From VRUE01 sp963807425 (GTDB taxonomy: Bacteria > Actinomycetota > Thermoleophilia > Solirubrobacterales > 70-9): DNA of 64,000 bases. Below are positions 41,820 through 51,530 of this stretch, piece by piece. The stretch covers positions 62,001-126,000 of the forward strand of contig CAWEBZ010000010.1 in NCBI GenBank assembly GCA_963807425.1, in the 5' to 3' direction. The translations under genes were made by a program, and so were the position numbers. Within the stretch, counting starts at the first letter, position 1. Each line of letters begins with the position of its first letter. Under the pieces are notes generated by a model. That model was not told the DNA's origin. It was given only the letters and a program-made list of their open reading frames with translations, and searched no databases.

Positions 41820-42521
41820 TCAGAAGATGTAGTTGCGGAGTTTGTCCGGGGCCAGCACGGTGACGCGGCCGCGACCCGGGCGGACTACGCCGGCGCGCTC
41901 GAGGTCGGCGAGGAAGCGGCTGACGCTCTCACGCGAGGTGCCGGCCAGCTGCGCCAGATCGGCCTGATTCATGCGGATCGTCACCTCGCCGCCTTCGCCG
42001 GAGCGCGGTGCCTCCTCGACGACGAGCTGGGAGAGGACCCCGGCGACCCGACTAGGGACGGTTTGGAAGGACTGGCGGGAGATCCGCTCGTTGGCGCTGC
42101 GCAGCCGCCGCACCAGCGCCGCGATCAGCTTCACGGTGATCTCGGGGTGGCGGGCGAGCAGCGCCCGCACCTCGCCGGCGGGCAGGGCCAGCAGCTCGCC
42201 ATCGACGAGAGCCTCGACGCTGGCCGAGCGCACCTCGCCGTCGAGCATCGCCAGCTCGCCGAAGATGTCGCCGGGACTGAGGGTCGCCAGGGTGATCGCC
42301 CGTCCGTCGGAGTGCTCGCGGGTGACCCGGAAGCTGCCGTCGCGAACGATGTAGCACGCATCCGAGTGGTCGCCCTCGTGGAATACCCGTGTCCCGGCCG
42401 GGAATGAGCGGGCCACGGCGACACGGGAGAACCGCTCCAGCTCCCCCTCCTCCAGATCGGAGAAGAGCGGCACGCTGCGCAGCAGCTCGACCGGGCCCTG
42501 GCTCTCCGCGGCGTCCGCCAT
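41820..42521 (-). CDS. Crp/Fnr-family transcriptional regulator
   Basis: The 233-residue protein starts at ATG 42521 (MADAAESQGPVELLRSVPLFSDLEEGELERFSRVA). The cyclic-nucleotide-binding barrel covers about 20-130 (FHEGDHSDACYIVRDGSFRV, SPGDIFGELAMLDGEVRSASVEAL, with the phosphate-binding FGELAML-type loop). The C-terminal Crp HTH covers about 160-230 (MNQADLAQLAGTSRESVSRFLADLERAGVV). It lacks the Fnr cysteines. It likely responds to cAMP or another small ligand. It shares a transcription unit with pcm. Confidence 0.92.
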   Translation of the reverse strand: MADAAESQGPVELLRSVPLFSDLEEGELERFSRVAVARSFPAGTRVFHEGDHSDACYIVRDGSFRVTREHSDGRAITLATLSPGDIFGELAMLDGEVRSASVEALVDGELLALPAGEVRALLARHPEITVKLIAALVRRLRSANERISRQSFQTVPSRVAGVLSQLVVEEAPRSGEGGEVTIRMNQADLAQLAGTSRESVSRFLADLERAGVVRPGRGRVTVLAPDKLRNYIF

Positions 42522-42557
42522 GCCGGGATTATCGCGGAGCGGCACTAGGGTTGGTCG

Positions 42558-43169
42558 ATGGCGGGATCGAGCCCGCAGATCAGACGGGCAACGGAGAGAG
42601 ATCACGAGGGGGCTGCCGAGGCGCTGGCGCTGGCTTTTGCCGACGACCCGGCCTGGGCTCACATGCTTCCTGACTCCGACTCAAATGGCCGTGCCGAGCG
42701 GCTCCTCACCTTCTTCACGGCCGAGATCGGGAACCTGACTCCCGAGTACCGCCAAGTCTGGGTCACCGAGGACGGCAGCGGTGCTGCGATATGGGCTCGC
42801 CCCGGGGCCTGGCGGGTACCGCCGATGCGGACGATGCGCCCGGCACGCCGCATGGCGGAAGCCTTCGGAAGCCACCTGCCTCTGGCGATCTGGTCCCTGC
42901 TGCGAGCCGAACGCCATCATCCCCGGGCGCCTCACTGGTACCTCAACTACCTCGGGGTCGAACCGCGCAGCCAGGGACGCGGGCTGGGTGGAGCCCTGCT
43001 CGCGCCGATGCTCGAGCTGTGCGATCGCGACGGAGCTCCGGCCTACCTGGAGTCGAGCAGCGAACGCAACCGGGTGCTGTACGAACGCAACGGCTTCGCC
43101 CAGGCCGGGACCTTCGACCTGCCCGCCGGCGGACCGCCGGTCTGGGAGATGTGGCGGGACCCGGCCTGA
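42558..43169 (+). CDS. GNAT-family N-acetyltransferase
   Basis: The 203-residue protein starts at ATG 42558, divergent from the Crp gene. The GNAT acetyl-CoA site is at HWYLNYLGVEPRSQGRGLGGALLAPMLELC (the R-x-x-G-x-G/A pattern near residue 140), followed by APAYLESSSERNRVLYERNGFAQAG, the usual C-terminal motif B. The N-terminal IRRATERDHEGAAEALALAFADDPAW is typical of the small-molecule branch. The substrate is unknown. Confidence 0.9.
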   Translation: MAGSSPQIRRATERDHEGAAEALALAFADDPAWAHMLPDSDSNGRAERLLTFFTAEIGNLTPEYRQVWVTEDGSGAAIWARPGAWRVPPMRTMRPARRMAEAFGSHLPLAIWSLLRAERHHPRAPHWYLNYLGVEPRSQGRGLGGALLAPMLELCDRDGAPAYLESSSERNRVLYERNGFAQAGTFDLPAGGPPVWEMWRDPA

Positions 43170-43246
43170 GCTCCGGTCTCGCTGCGATGCAGCGGTTTGC
43201 ACACTTCAACCACATCGTCTCTCCTTAAGTAATAGGCTCCGCCGAA

Positions 43247-45814
43247 GTGGGGCTCGGGGAGGGGAAAAACGCACTCGTCACGCTGGCGAGCAACGATGCC
43301 GATCCCACCGCGGATATGGCGGTCATCCACCACCTCGAGCGCGATCGCGAGCTCAGCCTGGACTCCGAGACGTGGGGCGGCGCGCTCCTCGAGCAGGAGG
43401 AGAGAGGGTGGAAAGAACGGGAGGGAAAAGGTCGCCATCTCTTTCGGACTCTGACAGTGAGGAAAGGTGAGAGATCCGAGATTTCGCGCCAGCTGAAGGA
43501 CCACATCGTTCGGTTCCCCTCAGCTCCCATCTATGGGACTAACCGCAAGTCCGAGTACGGCATCGAGTTCCGCAGGGAGCCAACGCAAACACTGCGAGTG
43601 TTGACCCGGCCGGAGGACAGCGGGCCCGTCGACCGCCTCTTCATCTTTCACAATGGGCTCAACGAGTCGGAGAACCTGCGTTTCTACTACCGCCTTGCCG
43701 ACTGGATCTTGGCCGCGGGCGCGGAAGACGAGAACAAAACGCGCTCCGCCTGCGTGATCGCCCCGTTTCCCGGTCACCTGACCCAGGCATCGTTTTCCGG
43801 ACAGTTCTCACAAACGCCGCTGCAGCGGTACCTGAGCGACTCGGGTGAGTTGTTTCGCCAGTTCCTTCGCTACATGGTCGAGATGCGCTGGCTGCTCAGC
43901 ACCGTCAACCGCGAGCTGCCAGAGAAGTGGATGGTGGGTGGAGAACCGATCCACAGCAACCAGCTGAAAGCCACCATCGTCAAAGAATGCACGAGCTTGA
44001 GGAAAGCCAGCCAAAAAGCGTTCGAACAGAAACCCGGCATTGACGAAGCTGCGGCCAAAGCGTTGGTCGGGGAGCCGATTCGAGACTCGACGATCGAGAC
44101 GACGATCGACGCGCTGAACGACGTCCTAGAGCTTCCCGACCAGGGCAAGAGCATGGACATCCACGTGATCGGCTACAGCCTCGGCGGGTTCCTTGCCCAG
44201 GCGGTGTTCTTCGCCTGGCCCAACCTGGTTTCCAGCTGCGCGACGATCTGCTCCGGCGGCGCGATTCGTGCGCTGTCGCCAACGGCCTTCGCGCACCCCG
44301 AGGAGTGGCAGGCCGTTCTCCACACCCTGCGTCCCGAGCTCGAAGAGTCGATGCTGCGGCGGCGGATCGCTCGCGACGGGACCAGCATCGCGGGCATGCG
44401 GGAGGGCAGATTCAGCTACTACCAGCGGATCTTCGATCAGGTCTTCCTGCAGGAGGACCACGCCTCATACAAGGCGCGCCTCTCGGAGTACGGCACCCGA
44501 ATGCTGTTCATCGGCGGTGGCGAAGATCCCATAGTGAGGCCGCGAGAGGTGCTCGATGCCAGCCCCAAAGAGGGGATCACGATGCTCTCGGTGGCGAACC
44601 TGACTCATTTCCTGGGTGAGTCGGCGAGGAGCGCTCGCGAGAGAGGGCAGCGCGAATTCTGGCTGCCCGAGGCCGGAGGTCTAATCGCACGAGCGGCCGG
44701 CCGGGCCGAGGAGCTCCACCAAGAGGAGCGCGAAGCGGCGGAAGAGCAACACGGTCGCGCCAAGGAGATCGAGAAGCGGAGTAAGGAAGCGGAGCAGGAA
44801 GGCGAGCTTGCGCAAGAAGAGGAGCGCAAGAAGAGGAGGGAGAAACAGAAGAAACCCGACCGTCCAAAGGACCGGGACCTCGAGAGCCCCAGCTTCGAGG
44901 AGGCACTGGATTGGGTCATCGACGGCGTCAGCTCCGAGGAGCCGGAAAAAAAGCTGGGGCGCGGCTGGCTCTTCGTATGTCGAAATGGCCTGCCCGCGGC
45001 CTTTCTCGATGCTGAGATGCGACGCGCCTGGGCCAGTGGCCTGCGCCACCACGACGTCTTCGTCCAAACCTACGCCGAAGGCCTGACCCATAGGGCCGCA
45101 GAACTGCGGGCGATCAAGGTCAGGACCACGCTGGTGCTTCCAGATCGGCTGCGAGACGTTTTCGTCAGATCCAGCGGAGAGCTGATCGACCCGCACAGCG
45201 ATGCGCCGGGATACCTCGTAACCGAGAAGCAACGGCATTCTGCCTGGACCACCTTCCTGGAGGAATGGGGCAAACAGGCGCAATGGTTCGATCCTGGGCT
45301 GATCTCCCAGACCCTTCGGGAGGAAATCGACGTTGGCAAGTTCAGCGAGGCGGTGAGCCACTGGCAGGAAGTTCCTTCGGACTTCCTGAAGATGACCCAG
45401 GTACCCGATGTCTGGATCGCACTTGACGAGGGTGAACCCTATGCGCGCGAAGACCACGACATCGCAGCGCAGAGGCTGCTGGACCGCGTGGTAAAGATCA
45501 TCGAGGGCGAGAAGTCGGCCCGTCGAGAAGCCGAAGAAAAAGCACGCAATGAAAACGTCGCCTTCAAACCCGCTTCGGGACCGATGGGCTATGCCGGGAA
45601 AGAGCTGCAAAAAGACCTCGACGAGGGCAAGGTCCGAATCGTCCGGGTGTCGGCAAGCGAGCTCAACCCCCGCTACAGGGGAAGGTTCGAGAGCTCGTTC
45701 CAATCTGCACTGCTGCTCATGGCACACTGCGCGGGCGCCCTGCTGCGCTCGCGCGACGTGCCTTCAGACGCAGCAAGTGCGGTGTTGGCCTCCTCAGCGA
45801 GCAGCGAGCGTTAG
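43247..45814 (+). CDS. Large alpha/beta-hydrolase with coiled coil and unknown C-terminal domain
   Basis: The 855-residue protein opens at GTG 43247; ATG 43315 is another start. The hydrolase core is visible: LFIFHNGLNESENL oxyanion strand, nucleophile elbow IGYSLGGFLAQ (Ser near 310), RMLFIGGGEDPIVRP (Asp near 426) and NLTHFLGES (His near 454), so the triad is complete. Residues about 480-545 form a strongly charged coiled coil. Residues about 555-855 match no family I know, and include WLFVCRNGLPAAFLDAEMRRAW and a second charged helix. No signal peptide is present. G+C and codon use are lower than neighbours, suggesting transfer. It overlaps the Lhr gene end by 21 bp. Confidence 0.72.
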   Translation: MGLGEGKNALVTLASNDADPTADMAVIHHLERDRELSLDSETWGGALLEQEERGWKEREGKGRHLFRTLTVRKGERSEISRQLKDHIVRFPSAPIYGTNRKSEYGIEFRREPTQTLRVLTRPEDSGPVDRLFIFHNGLNESENLRFYYRLADWILAAGAEDENKTRSACVIAPFPGHLTQASFSGQFSQTPLQRYLSDSGELFRQFLRYMVEMRWLLSTVNRELPEKWMVGGEPIHSNQLKATIVKECTSLRKASQKAFEQKPGIDEAAAKALVGEPIRDSTIETTIDALNDVLELPDQGKSMDIHVIGYSLGGFLAQAVFFAWPNLVSSCATICSGGAIRALSPTAFAHPEEWQAVLHTLRPELEESMLRRRIARDGTSIAGMREGRFSYYQRIFDQVFLQEDHASYKARLSEYGTRMLFIGGGEDPIVRPREVLDASPKEGITMLSVANLTHFLGESARSARERGQREFWLPEAGGLIARAAGRAEELHQEEREAAEEQHGRAKEIEKRSKEAEQEGELAQEEERKKRREKQKKPDRPKDRDLESPSFEEALDWVIDGVSSEEPEKKLGRGWLFVCRNGLPAAFLDAEMRRAWASGLRHHDVFVQTYAEGLTHRAAELRAIKVRTTLVLPDRLRDVFVRSSGELIDPHSDAPGYLVTEKQRHSAWTTFLEEWGKQAQWFDPGLISQTLREEIDVGKFSEAVSHWQEVPSDFLKMTQVPDVWIALDEGEPYAREDHDIAAQRLLDRVVKIIEGEKSARREAEEKARNENVAFKPASGPMGYAGKELQKDLDEGKVRIVRVSASELNPRYRGRFESSFQSALLLMAHCAGALLRSRDVPSDAASAVLASSASSER

Positions 45815-48800
45815 CTTGCGCGGGCCGCGACTGAAGCCGGCCTCGATCAACGCCTCCTCGTAGCCGGAGCCGATCACGGGCTCGCCGTCGAGCTTCTCGA
45901 CCGCCAGCTTTGGCAGGCGACCGGCGGCAACCGCGTCGGCGAGGGCGCGCATCGCCGCCGCCAGCTCCTCTTCGCCGAGCTCGACCAGACGGAGGATGCC
46001 GCGGCCGCCACGCTCGAGGTAGATGATCGGTGCGCCGTCGCGCTGGAGGACGTGGGCACCGGGGGTGCGAGCGGGGCGGCGTCCGCTTGCCGGTTTCGGC
46101 CAAGGCAGCGAGGCACCGTAGGGGTTGGCGGGATCGGTGGCGGAGAGGAGGAGGAAGGAGCCGTCGTCTTCGGGTAGCGAGCGAAGGCGCTCGACCGCAC
46201 CGGGCAGGGCGAACTGGGCGCCGCCGAGGCCCTCGACGAAATAGCCGCGGCGGGCGGTACCGAGCAGCTCGAGGTTGCCGAGCTCGGCGTAGAGGCTGGC
46301 GAAGCCACCGGGAATGCCCTCGGCGAGAACGGTCTCACGGGTGACGATCCCGTAGCGCTCCAGCATCAGCTCGGCCTGGGCACGCAGGCGCGGACCGGCG
46401 GCGGGGGCGTTCTCGAAGAGGCGCTCGGTCAGCGACCAGCGTCCCTGCACGGCGGCGCCGCGGGCCGGACGGCGGCCGAAGCGGCGGCCGCGGTGCTCGG
46501 ACGACGGGACTGCGCGCAGGCGCGGGGCGCGCAGCGGCGCGAATGCGTCGTTGGTCACCTCGCCCGACCAGGCGAGGTCCCAGAGCGCAGCGTGCAGATC
46601 CTCGGCGGGAACGTCGAGGTCGGCGAGCAGGTCGAGCCAGAAGTCGGGGCCGGTGGCGAGCCGCTCGCGGATCGCGTCGTGGACCTCGCCCTCGGCCCGC
46701 TCCAGCTTCGCGTTGGCTGGCGGCGGGCCGGCGAGGCGGACGTCGTCGCGGAAGTAAAGGGCGACACGGCCGTCGCTGCGCCCACGAGCACCGGCACCGA
46801 GCCAGACCAGCTCGCCGCTGGTGCAGAGTTCGTCGAGCCAGACCGGTGAGTAGGCGCCGAGCCGGCGCGGCAGCACGTCGGCCTCCCAGACTTTGGGGGT
46901 GAGGGCGACGCCCTGCAGCGGGACCAGAGCCTCGCGCAGGCGATCAGGGCCGGCCCCCGCGGCCCGGTGGGCGTCGACGTTCTGCCAGCTCGAAAGGAAG
47001 CGGGCGAAACGGTCGCGCGCCGCCGGTTCGACCTCGCGCCGCAGGTGGGCGAGGCTGGCTCGCCGCACCCGGCGCAGCACGTCGGTGTCGCACCACTCGC
47101 GCTCGGTCCCGCCCGGCAGCAGCTCGCCGCGGACCAGCGTCCCGCCACGCTCCAGCTCGCGCAGGGCCGGGGTCGGGTCGACCCCGTAGCGGGAAGCGAG
47201 CTGCACGGTCGGGAAGGGGCCATGGGTGCGCGTGTAGCGGCGCACCAGGGCGACGAGCGGGTCGGGGTGCTCGGCGAGGAAGCTCTCGGGCAGCCCGGCG
47301 GGCGGCGGCACGCCGAGCGCGTCGCGGTACATGCCGGCGTGCTCGGCAGCGATGTAGCGCTCCTCGCCGGCGATCCGGACCAGGGCGACACGGCGCTCGG
47401 AGACCAGCTTCTCCAGCATCGACGCAGCCGAGTAGCCCTCGGCGACGCGCTCCTCGCACTCCGCCGCGCTGAGGTCGCCGACGTTACGCAGCACCTGCTG
47501 CAGCGCGTCGCGGTCGCCAGCGCGTCCCGCCTCGGTGCGGTGCTGGAGCTGCGCCTCGACCTCTTCCAGCGCTTCCGGGTCGATCAGCTCGCGCAGCTCC
47601 TCCTGGCCGAGCAGCTCGCGCAGCAGGTCGCGGTCGAGGGCCAGCGCCGCCGCGCGGCGCTCGGCGTTGGGCGTGTCCCCCTCGTACATGTATGTGGCGA
47701 CGTAGTCGAAGAGCAGCGAGGAGGCGAAGGGCGAGGCGGTGGGCGTCTCGACCTCGACCAGGCTGAGCTGGCGCGAGTGGAGCTTGGTCAGCAGCTCGCC
47801 GAGCGAGGGCAGGTCGAGCACGTCGCGCAGGACCTCCCGGTAGGTCTCGAGCACAACCGGGAAGCGGGGGAAGTCCCGCGCCACCTCGAGCAGGCTCTGC
47901 GACTTCAGGCGCTGCTGCCAGAGCGGAGTGCGCTTGCCGGGATAGGCGCGTGGGATCAGCAGCGAGCGAGCGGCGTTCTCGCGGAAGTGGGAGCCGAACA
48001 GGGCCGAGCCGGAAAGCTCGCCGACGACCAGGTCCTCGAGCTCGTCGGGATCGATCAGGACCAGGTCAGCGGGGGGAGGCTCGTCGGCGTCGGGGAGGTG
48101 GATGACGATCCCGTCGTCGGACCAGATCGCGTCGGCCTCGAGGTCGCGCTCGGCGCGGATCTTGGCGGCGAGGGCCAGGCCCCAGGCGGCGTGGACGCGG
48201 CCGCCGTAGGGCGAGAGAATGCAGAGTCGCCAGTCGCCGATCTCGTCGCGGAAGCGCTCGACCACGATCGTCTCGTCGGAGGGGACGACGCGGGTCGCCG
48301 CCTGCTGCTCGCGCAAGTAGGCGACGAGGTTCTCAGCGGCGCGGCGGTCGAGGTCGTACTCGGCGGCCAGCTCGGCCGGCTCGCGCGAGACCGCCTCGCG
48401 GGCGAAGGCGCCGATCGCCCGCCCCAGCTCGGCGGGGCGGCCGATCCCGTCGCCCTTCCAGAAGGGGACGGCCCCGGGCATCCCCGGTGCGGGGGTGACG
48501 ATGACGCGGTCGCGGGTGATCTCCTCGATCCGCCAGGTCGTCGCGCCGAGCAGGAAGGTCTGGCCGGGGCGGGCCTCGTAGACCATCTCCTCGTCGAGCT
48601 CGCCGACCCGGCGGCCATCGGGCAGGTGAACGCCGTAGAGGCCGCGGTCGGGGATCGTGCCGGCGTTGGTGACGACGAGCTGGCGGGCGCCTTTGCGGCC
48701 GTGCATCGTTCCCGCCGTCCGGTCCCAGACGATCCGCGGGCGCAGCTCGGCGAAGCGGTCCGACGGGTAGCGCCCGTCGAGCATGTCGAGCACGTTCTCG

Positions 48801-50341
48801 AGCTGCTCGCGGGAGAGGTCGCTGAAGGGCTCCGAGGCGGTGACCAGCTGCTCGACCTCGTCGACCTTCCACTCGTCGAGGGCGGCCATCGAGACCAGGT
48901 GCTGGGCGAGCACGTCGAGTGGGTTCTGGGGAATCACCGTCTCCTCGATCTCCCCCGCCCGCATGCGCTTGGCGACAACCGCGCACTCGAGCAGGTCGGC
49001 GCGGAACTTGGGGAAGATGCGGCCGCGAGAGACCTCGCCCAGCGAGTGGCCGGCACGGCCAACCCGCTGCAGGCCGCGGCTGACCGACTTCGGCGACTCG
49101 ACCTGGATCACCAGGTCGACGGCGCCCATGTCGATCCCCAGCTCCAGGGACGACGTCGCGACCAGGCAGGGGAGCTGTCCTGACTTCAACATCTCCTCGA
49201 CCACGGTGCGCTCCTCGTGACTCAAGGAGCCGTGGTGGGCTCGGGCGATCTCGTCGATGGTTTCTGGGCCGGCGGGTCCTGTCGCCGCAGGGGACCCACC
49301 AGCCCCTCCGGTAGCTAAAGCTTCCTCGGGGCTGGTCCCCCCTGCTGCGCCACCCCCCGGCAGAGATGCATTGCCAGCATGCTCGGTGGCCGGGAGCTCC
49401 TGCTCGGGAGCGTCTGCGTGGAGCTCGTTCAAGCGCTTGGCAAGCCTCTCGGCGGCGCGGCGGTTGTTGACGAAGATGATCGTCGACGTGTGCTCCTTTA
49501 CGAGCTTCAGGAGCTCCGGGTAGATCGCGGGCCAGATCGAGCGGACGTGGGCCAGAGGCTCGCCATCGGTGGGGTTGCCATCCGCGTTGGGGAAAGCTGC
49601 CGCTCCGGGATCCGCCATGTCCTCAACCGGGACGACGATCTCCAGATCGAGCTCCTTGGAAATGCCGGCGTTGACGATCTTGCACTCGCGCTTGGGGCCG
49701 ACCAGGAACTGAGCTATCCGCTCCAACGGCCGCTGTGTGGCGGAGAGGCCAATGCGCTGAACGGTCTCCGAACTGGACAGATGTTCGAGTCGCTCCAGGG
49801 TCAGGGCTAGGTGGGAGCCTCTCTTTGACTGGGCCACGGCGTGGATCTCGTCGACGATCACCGCCTCGGTCGTGGCGAGGATCTCGCGGACGCCCGAGGA
49901 GAGCATCAGGTAGAGCGACTCGGGAGTGGTGATGAGGATGTCGGGCGGCGTTTTGCGCATCGCCCGGCGCTCCGACTGCGGGGTGTCGCCGGTGCGCAGG
50001 CCGACGGAGATGTCGGCGCCGATGCCCCGCAGCGGCGCCCGCAGGTTGCGCTCGATGTCGTAGGAGAGCGCCTTCAGCGGCGAGACGTAGACCAGGCGAA
50101 CCCCCTGACCGCGCTCTGTCTCACGGGAGAGCTTGTCGATCCCCCAAAGGAAGCTGGCGAGGGTCTTGCCGGAACCGGTCGGGGCACAGATCAGCGCGTT
50201 GGCGCCGCCGGAGATCGCCTCCCATCCCCCCGCCTGGGCAGGGGTCGGCCCCTCGAAGGAGGCCTCGAACCAGCGCCTGACCGGGGCGCTGAAGGGCGCC
50301 AGCGGGTCAGACCCCACACTCGTCTTCGCATCGGTGGCCAA
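45794..50341 (-). CDS. lhr: Large Lhr-family ATP-dependent DNA helicase
   Basis: The 1515-residue protein starts at TTG 50341 (LATDAKTSVGSDPLAPFSAPVRRWF); GTG 50317 is possible. The superfamily 2 motifs are in order: PAQAGGWEAI (Q-like), CAPTGSGKTLASFLWG (Walker A), VIVDEIHAVAQSKRGSHL (DEIH), GLSATQRPLERIA, IIFVNNRRAAERLAKRLNEL and a Q-x-x-GRAGH motif (QRVGRAGHS). The Lhr core winged helix follows, then the long C-terminal extension (about 850-1515) usual for actinobacterial Lhr. A Gly/Ala/Pro-rich insert, about 45 residues (near 325-370), interrupts the second RecA domain. It translocates 3' to 5' on ssDNA and is linked to repair. Confidence 0.93.
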   Translation of the reverse strand: MATDAKTSVGSDPLAPFSAPVRRWFEASFEGPTPAQAGGWEAISGGANALICAPTGSGKTLASFLWGIDKLSRETERGQGVRLVYVSPLKALSYDIERNLRAPLRGIGADISVGLRTGDTPQSERRAMRKTPPDILITTPESLYLMLSSGVREILATTEAVIVDEIHAVAQSKRGSHLALTLERLEHLSSSETVQRIGLSATQRPLERIAQFLVGPKRECKIVNAGISKELDLEIVVPVEDMADPGAAAFPNADGNPTDGEPLAHVRSIWPAIYPELLKLVKEHTSTIIFVNNRRAAERLAKRLNELHADAPEQELPATEHAGNASLPGGGAAGGTSPEEALATGGAGGSPAATGPAGPETIDEIARAHHGSLSHEERTVVEEMLKSGQLPCLVATSSLELGIDMGAVDLVIQVESPKSVSRGLQRVGRAGHSLGEVSRGRIFPKFRADLLECAVVAKRMRAGEIEETVIPQNPLDVLAQHLVSMAALDEWKVDEVEQLVTASEPFSDLSREQLENVLDMLDGRYPSDRFAELRPRIVWDRTAGTMHGRKGARQLVVTNAGTIPDRGLYGVHLPDGRRVGELDEEMVYEARPGQTFLLGATTWRIEEITRDRVIVTPAPGMPGAVPFWKGDGIGRPAELGRAIGAFAREAVSREPAELAAEYDLDRRAAENLVAYLREQQAATRVVPSDETIVVERFRDEIGDWRLCILSPYGGRVHAAWGLALAAKIRAERDLEADAIWSDDGIVIHLPDADEPPPADLVLIDPDELEDLVVGELSGSALFGSHFRENAARSLLIPRAYPGKRTPLWQQRLKSQSLLEVARDFPRFPVVLETYREVLRDVLDLPSLGELLTKLHSRQLSLVEVETPTASPFASSLLFDYVATYMYEGDTPNAERRAAALALDRDLLRELLGQEELRELIDPEALEEVEAQLQHRTEAGRAGDRDALQQVLRNVGDLSAAECEERVAEGYSAASMLEKLVSERRVALVRIAGEERYIAAEHAGMYRDALGVPPPAGLPESFLAEHPDPLVALVRRYTRTHGPFPTVQLASRYGVDPTPALRELERGGTLVRGELLPGGTEREWCDTDVLRRVRRASLAHLRREVEPAARDRFARFLSSWQNVDAHRAAGAGPDRLREALVPLQGVALTPKVWEADVLPRRLGAYSPVWLDELCTSGELVWLGAGARGRSDGRVALYFRDDVRLAGPPPANAKLERAEGEVHDAIRERLATGPDFWLDLLADLDVPAEDLHAALWDLAWSGEVTNDAFAPLRAPRLRAVPSSEHRGRRFGRRPARGAAVQGRWSLTERLFENAPAAGPRLRAQAELMLERYGIVTRETVLAEGIPGGFASLYAELGNLELLGTARRGYFVEGLGGAQFALPGAVERLRSLPEDDGSFLLLSATDPANPYGASLPWPKPASGRRPARTPGAHVLQRDGAPIIYLERGGRGILRLVELGEEELAAAMRALADAVAAGRLPKLAVEKLDGEPVIGSGYEEALIEAGFSRGPRKLTLAAR

Positions 50342-50374
50342 CCCACCGATCTTACGCCTCGCCTCGAGGCGGGA

Positions 50375-51526
50375 TCAGCCGGGGCGTCCGCCGGCGAACT
50401 TGACGTAGGCGAACCACGACTGCTTCGCGACGAAGCCGGGGCCGAACAGCCCCGATCCGTCACAGAAGTTGCAGACGCCGACCTGATCGTCGACCGAGAA
50501 CCAGTAGACCCGCTTCAGGCGCCATTTGACCTGATTCGCGATCAGCAGGTTGAAGGCCCCCTTGAGCTGCTTTACCTGCCCCGCGGGCCCCTTGGCGAAG
50601 TCGTTAGTCGCCGGTTCGGGCGGGCCCGAGCTCCAGGTGACCTCGGTGATCCAGAGTCCCTTGCCCGCGTCGCGATTCAGCTCGAGGACGTCTCGCACCT
50701 CTTCGATGTCCGGCTTCAGGTTCCGGTAGCTGCCCGTATATGGGTGCAGGCCGACACCGACGAACTTGCGCTTGATCCCAGGGGTCGTCGCGTACATCTG
50801 ATCGAGGAAGTCGGTGGCGAAGTAGGCGGTCGGCGGCCTCCGTTTCCACCTCGCTTCCTTCGGTTTGGCGAAGAGGCCGCCGAGGACGATCTTCGCCCCG
50901 GGGTCGACGCTCTTGAGCGCGGTGTAGGAGATGTTCACGAGCTTCCCGTACTCGGCGGGGTTGGGCTGCGCGACGAAGTACTTGAAGTTCGCCTCGTTCC
51001 AGATCTGCCAGGTGCGAATCGGGCGCTGCGGCAGCGCCGGGTTCTCGATCCAGAAGCTGCCGCTGGGGCCGTAGCGGCCGACGACCTGCTGCAGGAAGGT
51101 GGTCCAGGCGACGCGTTGCGCCCCGGTCCTGACGGGAAGGTTCCGCGGCGCCTTCAGGTTCTGGCGCCTGTCGACGACGGCTTCCGGCACGGCCCACGAC
51201 GGCGCCCCGTAGACGAAGGGGAACACGTCGATGCCGGCTTCCACCCCGCCCTTGACGAGAAGGTCGACGTTGGACCAGTTGGGAGCGAGGTCCTTCACCG
51301 GCTGCACCGAGTTCCAGGCGATCGGGATGCGAACGCTGTCGACGCCGCCCAGCTTCAGCCGCTGGAACTGTTCCGCGGTCGGGGCCGCCTGGGGGACGAC
51401 CCCCCAGAAGTTGCCGGGGAGGGCCGCCGCGGGCGATGCCGACGCGCTGCTGACCAGCGCCATGACGGCGACAGCCAGCGTCCAGGCGCGCAGCTTCCTT
51501 GAGATGCGCTTCCGCGCTCTAGCCAC
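50375..51526 (-). CDS. Secreted glycosidase-like TIM-barrel protein (GH5/GH39-like)
   Basis: The 383-residue protein starts at GTG 51526. A signal peptide is present (LAVAVMALVSSASASPAAA). The barrel has VDSVRIPIAWNSVQPV, WQIWNEANFKYF (acid/base candidate Glu near 178), FVGVGLHPYTG and KGLWITEVTWSS (nucleophile candidate Glu near 294), a clan A glycosidase arrangement. Two cysteines (VCNFCDG) lie near the C-terminus. The substrate is unknown. It begins the polysaccharide locus and may trim the surface polymer. Confidence 0.75.
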   Translation of the reverse strand: MARARKRISRKLRAWTLAVAVMALVSSASASPAAALPGNFWGVVPQAAPTAEQFQRLKLGGVDSVRIPIAWNSVQPVKDLAPNWSNVDLLVKGGVEAGIDVFPFVYGAPSWAVPEAVVDRRQNLKAPRNLPVRTGAQRVAWTTFLQQVVGRYGPSGSFWIENPALPQRPIRTWQIWNEANFKYFVAQPNPAEYGKLVNISYTALKSVDPGAKIVLGGLFAKPKEARWKRRPPTAYFATDFLDQMYATTPGIKRKFVGVGLHPYTGSYRNLKPDIEEVRDVLELNRDAGKGLWITEVTWSSGPPEPATNDFAKGPAGQVKQLKGAFNLLIANQVKWRLKRVYWFSVDDQVGVCNFCDGSGLFGPGFVAKQSWFAYVKFAGGRPG

Positions 51527-51530
51527 CGGG

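Noticed and set aside
43247..50341. Possible two-gene defence operon of the hydrolase and the Lhr helicase
   Set aside because: The genes are convergent with a 21-bp tail overlap, and the Lhr is the ordinary actinobacterial housekeeping type.
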